From Paenibacillus sedimenti (GTDB lineage Bacteria > Bacillota > Bacilli > Paenibacillales > NBRC-103111), in contig NZ_JACVVD010000020.1 in assembly GCF_014534655.1 (NCBI RefSeq), positions 18,083-82,082 on the forward strand: 64,000 bases of DNA, given 5' to 3'. The position numbers were made by a program, and so were the translations under genes. Each line of letters starts with the position of its first letter. Within the stretch, counting starts at the first letter, position 1. This document shows positions 51,930 to 60,091 of this stretch, piece by piece. The notes beneath the pieces were generated by a model. That model worked only from the letters and a program-made list of their open reading frames with translations. It did no database searches and had not been told where the DNA came from.

Positions 51930-54302
51930 ATGAATATCCAATTTCATTCTCCCGCCGTTTATTGGACAGAAGCACTTCCTGTTGGAAATGGCCGACTGGG
52001 CGCAATGGTATTCGGCGGTGTTGAGAAAGAGCGCATCGCTTTAAATGAAGATACACTTTGGTCAGGCTACCCCAAGGATTGGAATAATCCGGGAGCGAAA
52101 GAAGTTATACCTAAGGTGCGGGAGTTGATCGCAGAAGAAAGATACGAGGAGGCGGATCGGCTCTGCAAGGAAATGATGGGTCCCTACACGCAATCCTATT
52201 TGCCTTTCGGCGATTTGCATGTAAGGATGGCACATGGCGATGTTAAACGCCAGTATAGCCGGAAGCTTGATCTGTCTACCGGCATCGTGACTGTCACTTA
52301 TACCATTGGCGGCGTTCAGTACACCCGAGAAATATTTGCATCTTACCCCGATCAAGCCATAGTCGTGCGTTTAACGTCGAGCAAGGAAGGTTTGCTCAGT
52401 TTTCGGGCCTGGCTGGACAGTCCCATTCGTTATGAATCATCCTTTGATGCCGATCAATGGATGATATCCGGTACAGCCCCTGAGCAAGTATGGCCCAACT
52501 ACTACTACTCGGAAAATCCCATTATTTACGGCGACCCAGAGATATCACAAGCTTTGAAGTTCCATGGCCGATTGGCTGTGGTGCATAAAGGCGGGTCGAT
52601 GAAGGCCGATGTGGACGGCTTGCACGTTATCGGAGCGACTAGCGCGACCTTATATTTCAATGCGGCGACAAGCTTTGATCCGGACATTGGCGCGAGCAGT
52701 TCCGAAAGCAATCCGAAGCAAATAACCGCTGAGGCGATCCATGCCGTTTGCGGAAAACGATATGAAGATATTCTGCATCGACATCTTGACGATCATAACA
52801 AGTTGTTCGGCAGAGTTGCTTTGTCTCTGGGGGGAAGCAAAGCCCCCTTGGACATGCCAACCGATCGGCGGATTGCCGAATTTGGCATCAGCGATCCGGG
52901 TCTGGTTGAGCTTTTGTTCCATTACGGCCGGTACCTCTTGATTGCAAGCTCTCGCCAGGGAACTCAGCCAGCCAATCTGCAAGGCATTTGGAATGAGGAA
53001 ACGCGGGCGCCATGGAGCAGCAACTATACGCTCAATATTAATGCAGAGATGAACTACTGGCCTGCAGAGTCTTGCAATATGGCGGAATTGCATGAACCAC
53101 TGATTGATTTTATCGGCAGGTTGGCACGGAACGGCAAGAAGACGGCAGAAACGAATTATGGCGCAAGAGGATGGGTAGCGCACCATAATTCCGACTTATG
53201 GGCCCAGACGGCTCCGGTTGGCGATTTTGGAATTGGTGACCCGGTATGGGCGTTGTGGCCGATGGGCGGCACCTGGTTGACTCAGCATTTATGGGAGCAT
53301 TATGCCTTCAGCGAGGATAAGGCATTTTTACGGGATACGGCGTACCCCATCATGAAGGAAGCTGCGTTATTCTGTTTGGATTGGCTCATTGAAAATAATG
53401 ACGGGCATTTCATTACTTCGCCTTCGACCTCTCCCGAGCTGAAATTCCTGGTTGGCGATAAGCGTCATGCCGTAAGCGCTGCGACGACCATGGATCTAAC
53501 TTTGATAAGTGAATTATTTGACAACTGTATCAAGGCGGCGGAACAGCTGAAGATCGATGAAGATTTTGCGATGACACTAATAGAGACGAAGCAAAGGCTG
53601 CTTCCGCTCCAAATCGGCATGCATGGTCAATTGCAAGAATGGTCCGAGGATTTCGAAGGCGAGGATGTCCATCATCGTCAAGTCTCTCATCTTGTCGGAG
53701 TTTATCCGGGACGGTTGATTACGGAGCAGTCTGCTCCTGATCTGTTCCAAGCAGCGAAGACATCGCTTGAAATAAGAGGAGACGGGGGAACGGGATGGAG
53801 CCTTGGCTGGAAAATCGGCTTATGGGCAAGATTCAAGGAAGGCAATCGCGCAGAACGGTTGATCTCGAACTTGTTGACTCTCATTAAGAGTGACGAACCG
53901 ATAAATCATGACAGAGGCGGCGTCTATGCCAATCTGTTCGACGCGCATCCTCCATTCCAAATCGACGGAAACTTTGCAGCCACAGCAGGGATCGCAGAGA
54001 TGCTGCTGCAATCACATCAAGGATACTTGGAACTCCTGCCGGCGTTGCCCGATGCCTGGAAAGACGGGTATGTCAAAGGATTGCGGGGCCGAGGAGGTTA
54101 TGAAGCCGATTTGGAGTGGAAGAACGGCGCATTGTCAAAAGCAGTAATCGCAGTTTCAAAAACGCAAACTTGCACTGTGCTTGCCAAGCAGAAGGTCAGG
54201 ATTACGCAAGATGGCGAAGAAGTTACTTATTCTCCTACGGGGAACGGCTGTATCGAGTTCCATGTTGAATATGGAAAGCTTTACGTCGTATCGACCGTCT
54301 GA
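51930..54302 (+). CDS. GH95-family glycosidase (alpha-L-fucosidase/galactosidase type)
   Basis: 790 aa, no signal peptide. The family pattern is complete: WTEALPVGNGRLGAMVFGGV and LNEDTLWSGYP at the start, QGTQPANLQGIWN, APWSSNYTLNINAEMNYWPA, then GARGWVAHHNSDLW, TSPSTSPE, VSHLVGVYPG and DAHPPFQIDGNFAATAGIAE. GH95 enzymes remove alpha-1,2-L-fucose or alpha-L-galactose from side chains by inversion. GAGGAGG lies 14 nt before the ATG, a rather long gap. The third gene of the hydrolase run. Confidence 0.92.
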   Translation: MNIQFHSPAVYWTEALPVGNGRLGAMVFGGVEKERIALNEDTLWSGYPKDWNNPGAKEVIPKVRELIAEERYEEADRLCKEMMGPYTQSYLPFGDLHVRMAHGDVKRQYSRKLDLSTGIVTVTYTIGGVQYTREIFASYPDQAIVVRLTSSKEGLLSFRAWLDSPIRYESSFDADQWMISGTAPEQVWPNYYYSENPIIYGDPEISQALKFHGRLAVVHKGGSMKADVDGLHVIGATSATLYFNAATSFDPDIGASSSESNPKQITAEAIHAVCGKRYEDILHRHLDDHNKLFGRVALSLGGSKAPLDMPTDRRIAEFGISDPGLVELLFHYGRYLLIASSRQGTQPANLQGIWNEETRAPWSSNYTLNINAEMNYWPAESCNMAELHEPLIDFIGRLARNGKKTAETNYGARGWVAHHNSDLWAQTAPVGDFGIGDPVWALWPMGGTWLTQHLWEHYAFSEDKAFLRDTAYPIMKEAALFCLDWLIENNDGHFITSPSTSPELKFLVGDKRHAVSAATTMDLTLISELFDNCIKAAEQLKIDEDFAMTLIETKQRLLPLQIGMHGQLQEWSEDFEGEDVHHRQVSHLVGVYPGRLITEQSAPDLFQAAKTSLEIRGDGGTGWSLGWKIGLWARFKEGNRAERLISNLLTLIKSDEPINHDRGGVYANLFDAHPPFQIDGNFAATAGIAEMLLQSHQGYLELLPALPDAWKDGYVKGLRGRGGYEADLEWKNGALSKAVIAVSKTQTCTVLAKQKVRITQDGEEVTYSPTGNGCIEFHVEYGKLYVVSTV

Positions 54303-54355
54303 AAGAAAAGAGAGGTTGAAGCGGGAAGATAAAGGCAAAAAGGAGATTGCGCCGA

Positions 54356-54590
54356 ATGATGAATATATCTTTGGCAATCATGATAGATCATAACAATCGA
54401 TGCATCATTTATGGCGAGATAGCGATCATAACACAATTGGAGCAATATTTTGGGCAAGAGACTAGAAGGTTTACCCTGGATCAAGATTTCGTTAACGAAT
54501 TGCAAATAGTGATCGCAGAGCATCCGGATTATACCGTAAGAAGAGCTCTGGAAGTATTCGCTAAAGTGTCGGCGACAAACACTGAGATTA
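54356..54590 (+). pseudogene. Unidentified gene start, joined to a sigma fragment
   Basis: AAAAAGGAG is followed by ATG 54356 and a soluble-looking sequence (LEQYFGQETRRFTLDQDFVN, HPDYTVRRALEVFAK). From about 54600 the DNA belongs to a sigma-factor fragment in another frame and the original frame soon stops (54628). Not recognised. Confidence 0.35.
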
Positions 54591-54599
54591 AGTCGATAG

Positions 54600-54702
54600 C
54601 TGGCGACACTCTCGGTACGTTGTATTGAGAACGAGATTCAGGTGTACCTGCGTTCGTTAAAGAAGAACCGTAAGGATGTGTCTTTGCATGAATCGGTGAT
54701 GG
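54600..54702 (+). pseudogene. Sporulation sigma factor (SigE/SigK type) internal fragment
   Basis: The frame from 54602 reads ATLSVRCIENEIQVYLRSLK then KNRKDVSLHE, the same region 2 segment as at 1320-1430, with more changes. It ends at about 54700. It has no start and no region 4. Confidence 0.7.
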
Positions 54703-54753
54703 GATGGGGGGCTGGAGATCAGGGGCTCGAACTACCTTGGTTTCAGAAAATAG

Positions 54754-54797
54754 CACGAAGACGCGATAGGAAAACCGGTCGCGTCTTCGTGTTTTTA
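54754..54797 (+). terminator. Strong terminator
   Basis: CACGAAGACGCGA (54754-54766) pairs perfectly with TCGCGTCTTCGTG (54779-54791), followed by TTTTT. Confidence 0.85.
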
Positions 54798-54973
54798 GAG
54801 TCCGTTAGAGTAAATATATCGTGCTTCGATATGCCTATATGACCGCTGTGAATACCGAGCAATACTCCATCCCTGACATGGGCGTCGCTTTCGACTAATG
54901 TCTTTTACACGATAATATGCGACTCCACATTGAATATTTGTTACACAGATTAATGATTTGGTATTTCTGGCAG

Positions 54974-55178
54974 CAAGGGGTACGGTTACGACGGCCTAAG
55001 GTTTCATCCGGATGAGCCGGTAACACGCGCTGAATTTGCCACATTCCTTAACCGTGTGTTCCGGTATGAGGGGAATGGACTGTCATCGTTTACGGATGTA
55101 AAACCTTCCGATTGGTATATGGATTCCATATCCAAAGCCACACAGGCCGGACAATTGAAGGGTATCCAATCGGCATAA
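54974..55178 (+). pseudogene. S-layer-homology domain fragment
   Basis: The frame reads GYGYDGLRFHPDEPVTRAEF then ATFLNRVF, and SSFTDVKPSDWYMDSISKAT before AGQLKGI. This is one SLH domain and the start of the next, the module that anchors secreted proteins to pyruvylated cell-wall polymer. There is no start codon; the end joins a GH13 fragment. It could be a lost anchor of one of the secreted enzymes. Confidence 0.75.
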
Positions 55179-55184
55179 CTTCAG

Positions 55185-55431
55185 CCTTGAGGAAATCGAA
55201 CAATCACTGGAGAAGGAAGTTTGTCCAAAGATTGATTAGGCTTATTCGATTCAGAAATGAATATGATGCTTTTAACGGCGAATTTGCCGTGATTCCTTCA
55301 GGGAAAGATGAAGTTCGGCTGGAATGGCGCATGACAAAAAGGAGTGCCGCCTTTTTATTGATCTGCAAACCTGCAAGACATTAATTGAATATATCGGACA
55401 GAATGGTGAATTAGCTCAACTTACCATATAG
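55185..55431 (+). pseudogene. Sucrose-phosphorylase-like (GH13) C-terminal fragment
   Basis: VQRLIRLIRFRNEYDAFNGE and FAVIPSGKDEVRLEW, then after a frameshift near 55333 DKKECRLFIDLQTCKTLIEY with IGQNGELAQLTI and a stop. This is the C-terminal end of GH13 sucrose/glucosylglycerate phosphorylases. The catalytic barrel is missing. Confidence 0.6.
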
Positions 55432-55474
55432 TTCAAAATGAAGAAACTCGGTCATAATGTCCATTTTTTTAGCC

Positions 55475-55878
55475 ATGCGAAATTCTGCATCGGTTCTTGT
55501 TCACAATGTCAAAAAATTCGACAACACAGGTGAAGATCTGGAGGATCTGATCTCCATCGGGACGATCGGATTGATTAAGGCACGGACAAAGAGGGCAATG
55601 AGATCATGTTGATCGATATCCTTGGGACGGAAGCCGACGATGTCGTGGATAAGGTGCAGCTTAAGATTGAGAAGTCGAAGATATATAAAAATTTAGATAT
55701 ATTGGATGAGAGGGAAAAGGAAGTTGTGGTTGGACGGTTTGGGTTGGAATTAGATGGAGAAGAGCGGACACAGCGGGAGATAGCGAAGGAGCTGGGGATT
55801 TCACGCAGCTATGTGTCGAGGATTGAGAAAAGGGCGCTCATGAAGCTGTATCATGAGTTTTATAAGGCGAAGCGGTGA
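55475..55878 (+). pseudogene. Sporulation sigma factor (SigE/SigK type) with internal deletion
   Basis: From 55475: VHNVKKFDNTGEDLEDLISI with GTIGLIKA (region 2.1-2.2). Then, in another frame, TDKEGNEIMLIDILGTEADD, VVDKVQLKIEKSKIYKNL, EREKEVVVGRFGLEL and QREIAKELGISRSYVSRIEK with RALMKLYHEFYKAKR (regions 3-4). About 55 residues between IGLIKA and GTD, which include the -10-binding helix, are missing and the frame shifts at the join. The second half could still be read from an ATG at 55606, giving a 90-residue DNA-binding protein without a core-binding part. Confidence 0.8.
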
Positions 55879-55879
55879 A

Positions 55880-55900
55880 GAGGGGGAGCCCCTCTTTTTT
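55880..55900 (+). terminator. Terminator after the sigma remnant
   Basis: GAGGGG (55880-55885) pairs with CCCCTC (55889-55894), loop GAG, followed by TTTTTTT. Confidence 0.8.
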
Positions 55901-56249
55901 TATTCTTCATCAATGGACAAGCGACATCTGTACAAGGGATAACGATTTCATTGTGTCAACGACGGGTAAGTAAAGTAAAAAGATGTACATTGTTTCACTA
56001 CCTCCATCAATTTTACAATAAATGCATACACAGCTGTAGTTTTAGAGTTCAATGGTATGATTATCAATTCCGACTTGGGAAGCGTAGGAGGTAATTGTTT
56101 GTAAATTGGACAAAGCGAACTATTCTTGTGCAAGTATGGAAGCGTTTACTCGAATTGTGCTTCAGATCGCTTCTAACCTCCGGAGACGACCATCAACGAG
56201 ATCGATGCCAAGTGAAAATGAAAATATCAATAAATGGGAGGTTGACCTG
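55901..56249. other. Non-coding interval before the second permease pair
   Basis: No convincing gene. A frame running into the permease from 56106 has no ribosome site, and the region probably holds the operon promoter. I see no clear -35/-10 pair. Confidence 0.4.
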
Positions 56250-57170
56250 GTGCGTTTACAAGAAAACAGTTTGAGAAGCATGTCGATAAGGAAATTTCTC
56301 TATATACTGCCTTTCATGATTTTACTTGCTATCTTTGCCTACTACCCGTTATATGGATGGGTTTATGCATTTTTTGACTATATGCCGCCGACTCCTCTGT
56401 CCCAATCGCCGTTTGTCGGTTTAAAGTGGTTTCGTTCTTTGGTCGAAAACCAGGTAAAGATAGATCAACTGCTTCAGGTTATCAAGAACACGTTTGGGAT
56501 GAGTGGCTTGCTGCTGCTATTCTCCTGGCTTCCAATGATTTTTGCCATATTCCTGAATGAGATTAAAGCCGTTCGTTTCCGGAAGTTTGTACAGACGGTT
56601 ACCACCCTTCCGAACTTTATCAGCTGGGTATTGGTGTATTCGCTGGCATTTTCCATGTTCTCTAGTGAAGGTATAGTCAACGGTCTTTTGAAACAACTGG
56701 GACTTATCGATTCTCCGATATTATTCCTTCAAAACTCCGACCATGTTTGGATTACGATGTGGATGTGGACTACCTGGAAAGCATTGGGTTGGTCAGCCAT
56801 CTTATATATGGCAGCGATTACAGGGATAGATGAATCGCTTTATGAAGCGGCCCATGTGGACGGTGCGACAAAAATGCAGGTTATAAGGCATGTCACATTG
56901 CCAAGCTTGCTGCCAACCTATTTTGTTTTGTTGATGCTGCAAATTGCAAGCTTCCTGAATAATGGCTTGGAGCAATATTTCGTATTTCAAAATTCGTTCA
57001 ACAAAGATTCCATCCAGGTTTTAGACCTATACGTATACAACCTGGCGATGGGGGGCGGCAGCTATTCCGTCTCTGTCGCGATTAGTATGCTGAAGAGCTT
57101 GATCAGTGTTGTGCTTCTCTTTTCTATTAACGGATTATCAAAATTGTTAAGAGGAGAGAGCATTGTATGA
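56250..57170 (+). CDS. ABC oligosaccharide permease, LplB type (second system)
   Basis: 306 aa from GTG 56250, 8 nt after GGGAGG; the longer frame upstream lacks a site. Six spans and the EAA loop YEAAHVDGATKMQVIRHVTL P-type segment. It overlaps the next permease by 4 nt (ATGA), so the two are translationally coupled. More distant from the 26389 permease than a recent duplicate would be, so it is a separate import system. Confidence 0.92.
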   Translation: MRLQENSLRSMSIRKFLYILPFMILLAIFAYYPLYGWVYAFFDYMPPTPLSQSPFVGLKWFRSLVENQVKIDQLLQVIKNTFGMSGLLLLFSWLPMIFAIFLNEIKAVRFRKFVQTVTTLPNFISWVLVYSLAFSMFSSEGIVNGLLKQLGLIDSPILFLQNSDHVWITMWMWTTWKALGWSAILYMAAITGIDESLYEAAHVDGATKMQVIRHVTLPSLLPTYFVLLMLQIASFLNNGLEQYFVFQNSFNKDSIQVLDLYVYNLAMGGGSYSVSVAISMLKSLISVVLLFSINGLSKLLRGESIV

Positions 57171-58135
57171 GCGACAAAGCAGCGGATCTGGCACCGATTG
57201 AAAACGTGCGTAACAACAATTCCGTAAAAAAAATGAAAGATCAGGTTAGCGCCGCCGACAAAATGATTTCTGCTGTGATCTATGTCCTGTTTGCCCTGTT
57301 TTCCTTTATTTGCGTATACCCTTTTTACTCGATCATCATTAATACGATAAGTGCAAACGATATCAGTGCCAGGGGCGAAGTTGTATTTTACCCGCGTCAA
57401 ATCCATTTCCAGAACTACGTGGATGTGTTTAAAATACCGGGACTATGGAATGCTGCCGTGATATCTCTGGGAAGAACATTGATAGGAACAACTTTGACGG
57501 TAGGGGCTTCCGCCTTTTTGGGATTCATGTTTAGCCAAGAGGATATGTGGAGAAGAAGATTCTGGTATCGCTTTACGATTATAACGATGTATTTTAACGC
57601 CGGTATTATTCCATGGTATCTGACCATGAGATCCTTGCATCTGACCAACAATTTTCTGGCATATGTTCTGCCGTCGATCGTAGCCCCGTTCTTTATCATT
57701 CTTGTAAAGACCTTTGTGGAATCAACTCCGAAGGAACTGCAGCAGGCGGCAAGTATCGACGGGGCCGGGATCATGACCATCTTTATCAAGATCATGTTGC
57801 CCATAAGCAGGCCCATACTGGCTACGGTTGCCATATTTGCGGCTGTCGATCAGTGGAATTCCTTTCAGGATACGTTGTTGCTGGTTACTGACAGCAAACT
57901 CTATTCTTTGCAGTTTATTCTATATAACTATATCAATCAGGCAAGTTCCTTATCCACAATGGTAAACCTGCAAAACGCCGGTTCAACAGCCATGGCAAGT
58001 CTGGCAACAAAGCAAACCACAACTTCCATTCGGATGACGGTTACCATTATTGTTGTCGCACCCATATTGCTGGTTTATCCGTTTTTCCAAAGATTTTTTG
58101 TAAAGGGGATTATGATCGGTGCAGTCAAAGGTTAA
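57167..58135 (+). CDS. ABC oligosaccharide permease, LplC/YtcP type (second system)
   Basis: 322 aa, six spans, EAA loop QQAASIDGAGIMTIFIKIML, C-terminal end FVKGIMIGAVKG. It forms the channel with the preceding permease and takes sugars from the lipoprotein at 58179. Confidence 0.92.
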   Translation: MSDKAADLAPIENVRNNNSVKKMKDQVSAADKMISAVIYVLFALFSFICVYPFYSIIINTISANDISARGEVVFYPRQIHFQNYVDVFKIPGLWNAAVISLGRTLIGTTLTVGASAFLGFMFSQEDMWRRRFWYRFTIITMYFNAGIIPWYLTMRSLHLTNNFLAYVLPSIVAPFFIILVKTFVESTPKELQQAASIDGAGIMTIFIKIMLPISRPILATVAIFAAVDQWNSFQDTLLLVTDSKLYSLQFILYNYINQASSLSTMVNLQNAGSTAMASLATKQTTTSIRMTVTIIVVAPILLVYPFFQRFFVKGIMIGAVKG

Positions 58136-58178
58136 CTTGCGCCATTATAATAAAATATCAGTTTTAGGGGGATTGCCA

Positions 58179-59981
58179 ATGAGTAAGAGGAGTAAAGCAG
58201 TTAAAAAATCGATGTTGTTATTGTTTGCTTGCATCTTCATGGTTTCGGTAGTATTGGCCGGCTGTACAAGCGCACCCAATAATACGGCTTCGTCAACAGC
58301 AACATCTAGCGGGGCATCAGACTCCGGTACTGCTGCAGCTACATCAAAAAGCGGTAATACGATAGATCACAGTAAGCCGCTGACTATTACCGTATTCGAC
58401 AACGCAGCTAATTACCAAGGTGAACAGACTGGGTGGTATGGAAAGCTTCTGAAAGACAAGTTCAATATTACATTGAACATTCTTGCTCCGCAGGTTGCTG
58501 GCGATCAATTGTATAAGACAAGATCGGCAGCCGGAGATTTGGGAGACCTCCTGATCATCGATAACAGTCAGTTGGAAGAATTAATTCCTGCCGGCCTTAT
58601 TATGGATATCACGGATAAGGTCAAGAATACGAACTACTTGTCCAAATATGTGGATAATCATTTCAAGCCTTTCAATGCAGCATTTGATAAAGTAAATCCG
58701 AAGGGCAAGATTTATGCGATGCCGACTTTTGAAGCTGACACTTCGCCAACGACATTCTCGGAAGAAATCCCTTACTCAAGCCCGATTATGCCATGGGATT
58801 ATTACAAGGGAGTAGGGGCTCCCAAGCTGAACAATTTGAACGATCTACTGGACGTACTGAAGAAGATGCAGGCGAAATATCCCAAGACGCCGGACGGCAA
58901 ACCGATTGTGCCGATCACCTTGTGGAAGGATTGGGACGGCGGCGGCATGGAAAACGTACGCTGGCTCAGCAACTGGTACGGTTATGAGCAGCCGGACGGT
59001 ACTACGACCATTCAGTTGAATGCCAAAGGCGACATCGTTCCGCTCGTAGATGACAACAGTATGTACAAGAAGATCCTGCAATTCTATTTTACTGCAAATC
59101 AGATGGGTTTGGTTGACCCCGACTCGGCATCCCAGGACTGGAACAAAGTAGCTGAAAAGCTGACCAACAAGCAGGTTCTTCTCTTATGGTACTCTTGGCA
59201 AAGAGGTTTCTACAATTCGATTGAAAGAGGGAAGAACGGCGACGGGAATGTTGCTGTTCCGATAGCCGACACTCATATCATTCAGAATAGCGATGCTTAT
59301 TACGGGAACGGAAGAGTATTCGCTCTCGGTTCGAAAGCAAAGGATCCTGATAGAATCATGGAATTCCTGGATTGGACGGTTTCACCTGAAGGATTGCGCT
59401 ATTATACGAGTGGATTTGAAGGCTTCAATTACGAAAAGACAGCAGATGGCAAGTTTAAGCTGACCGAAGTAGGACAAACCGCCTTCCAGAAGAACACGCC
59501 GGTTCCGGCTCAGTACGGAGGCGGCGGATACCAGGACGGACAGAGTAAGATCAACAGTATGATCATGAGCGATTTTGTCAAAGACCCGGATACAGGGGAA
59601 TTCTATAACAACAATTACTGGAGCACGACAATAGAGGCTAATAAGACAGCGCTAACAACGGATTGGCAGAACACCTATAACGCAAAGAACGCAACGGACT
59701 ACTACCTGAAAAATAAGATGATCGATATCGTACCGAATATCAATACAAGCCTAGGGAGCGATTCGTCAGACATTAAAAACAAACGCAGCCAGATTTCAAA
59801 CTATGTAAAGAACACATCATGGAAGATGGTATTCGCCAAAAATCAAGCGGAATTTGACCAGTTATGGGGAAAGATGAAGACCGATGTCGTAGGCCTCGGT
59901 TGGAATGATGTAGTTGCAACCGATACGGCAAAAGCTCAAAAGATCGTTAAAATGCGTGCCGATGCATCAGCTAGCAAGTAA
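58179..59981 (+). CDS. Oligosaccharide-binding lipoprotein (second system)
   Basis: 600 aa from ATG 58179, 7 nt after AGGGGG. The lipobox VLAGC is followed by a Ser/Thr/Ala linker, then KPLTITVFDNAANYQGEQTG, DLLIIDNSQLEELIPAGLIM, LDWTVSPEGLRYYTSGFEG. It is a large SBP_bac_1-type protein, distinct from the DUF3502 type, and serves the permease pair just upstream. A perfect 40-bp palindrome follows. Confidence 0.9.
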   Translation: MSKRSKAVKKSMLLLFACIFMVSVVLAGCTSAPNNTASSTATSSGASDSGTAAATSKSGNTIDHSKPLTITVFDNAANYQGEQTGWYGKLLKDKFNITLNILAPQVAGDQLYKTRSAAGDLGDLLIIDNSQLEELIPAGLIMDITDKVKNTNYLSKYVDNHFKPFNAAFDKVNPKGKIYAMPTFEADTSPTTFSEEIPYSSPIMPWDYYKGVGAPKLNNLNDLLDVLKKMQAKYPKTPDGKPIVPITLWKDWDGGGMENVRWLSNWYGYEQPDGTTTIQLNAKGDIVPLVDDNSMYKKILQFYFTANQMGLVDPDSASQDWNKVAEKLTNKQVLLLWYSWQRGFYNSIERGKNGDGNVAVPIADTHIIQNSDAYYGNGRVFALGSKAKDPDRIMEFLDWTVSPEGLRYYTSGFEGFNYEKTADGKFKLTEVGQTAFQKNTPVPAQYGGGGYQDGQSKINSMIMSDFVKDPDTGEFYNNNYWSTTIEANKTALTTDWQNTYNAKNATDYYLKNKMIDIVPNINTSLGSDSSDIKNKRSQISNYVKNTSWKMVFAKNQAEFDQLWGKMKTDVVGLGWNDVVATDTAKAQKIVKMRADASASK

Positions 59982-59998
59982 AATCGGTATTTCTTCAT

Positions 59999-60042
59999 AT
60001 CTGAGGGATATATATTTTAAAATATATATCCCTCAGATTGTT
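59999..60042 (+). terminator. Perfect 40-bp palindrome, probable terminator
   Basis: ATCTGAGGGATATATATTTT (59999-60018) is followed without a gap by its exact complement AAAATATATATCCCTCAGAT (60019-60038). As RNA it makes a long hairpin 18 nt after the binding-protein stop. The T run after it is poor (TGTTAT), so it may also be a messenger 3'-end stabiliser before the esterase gene. Confidence 0.7.
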
Positions 60043-60091
60043 ATCCAGCTCCGATTTTCCGGGTTTTGCCTAACGAAGGGAGAAAGTAAAT

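Noticed and set aside
55606..55878. Independent 90-aa DNA-binding protein
   Set aside because: It could be translated from an internal ATG, but it lacks a ribosome site and is the second half of a hollow sigma gene, so it is reported as part of that pseudogene.
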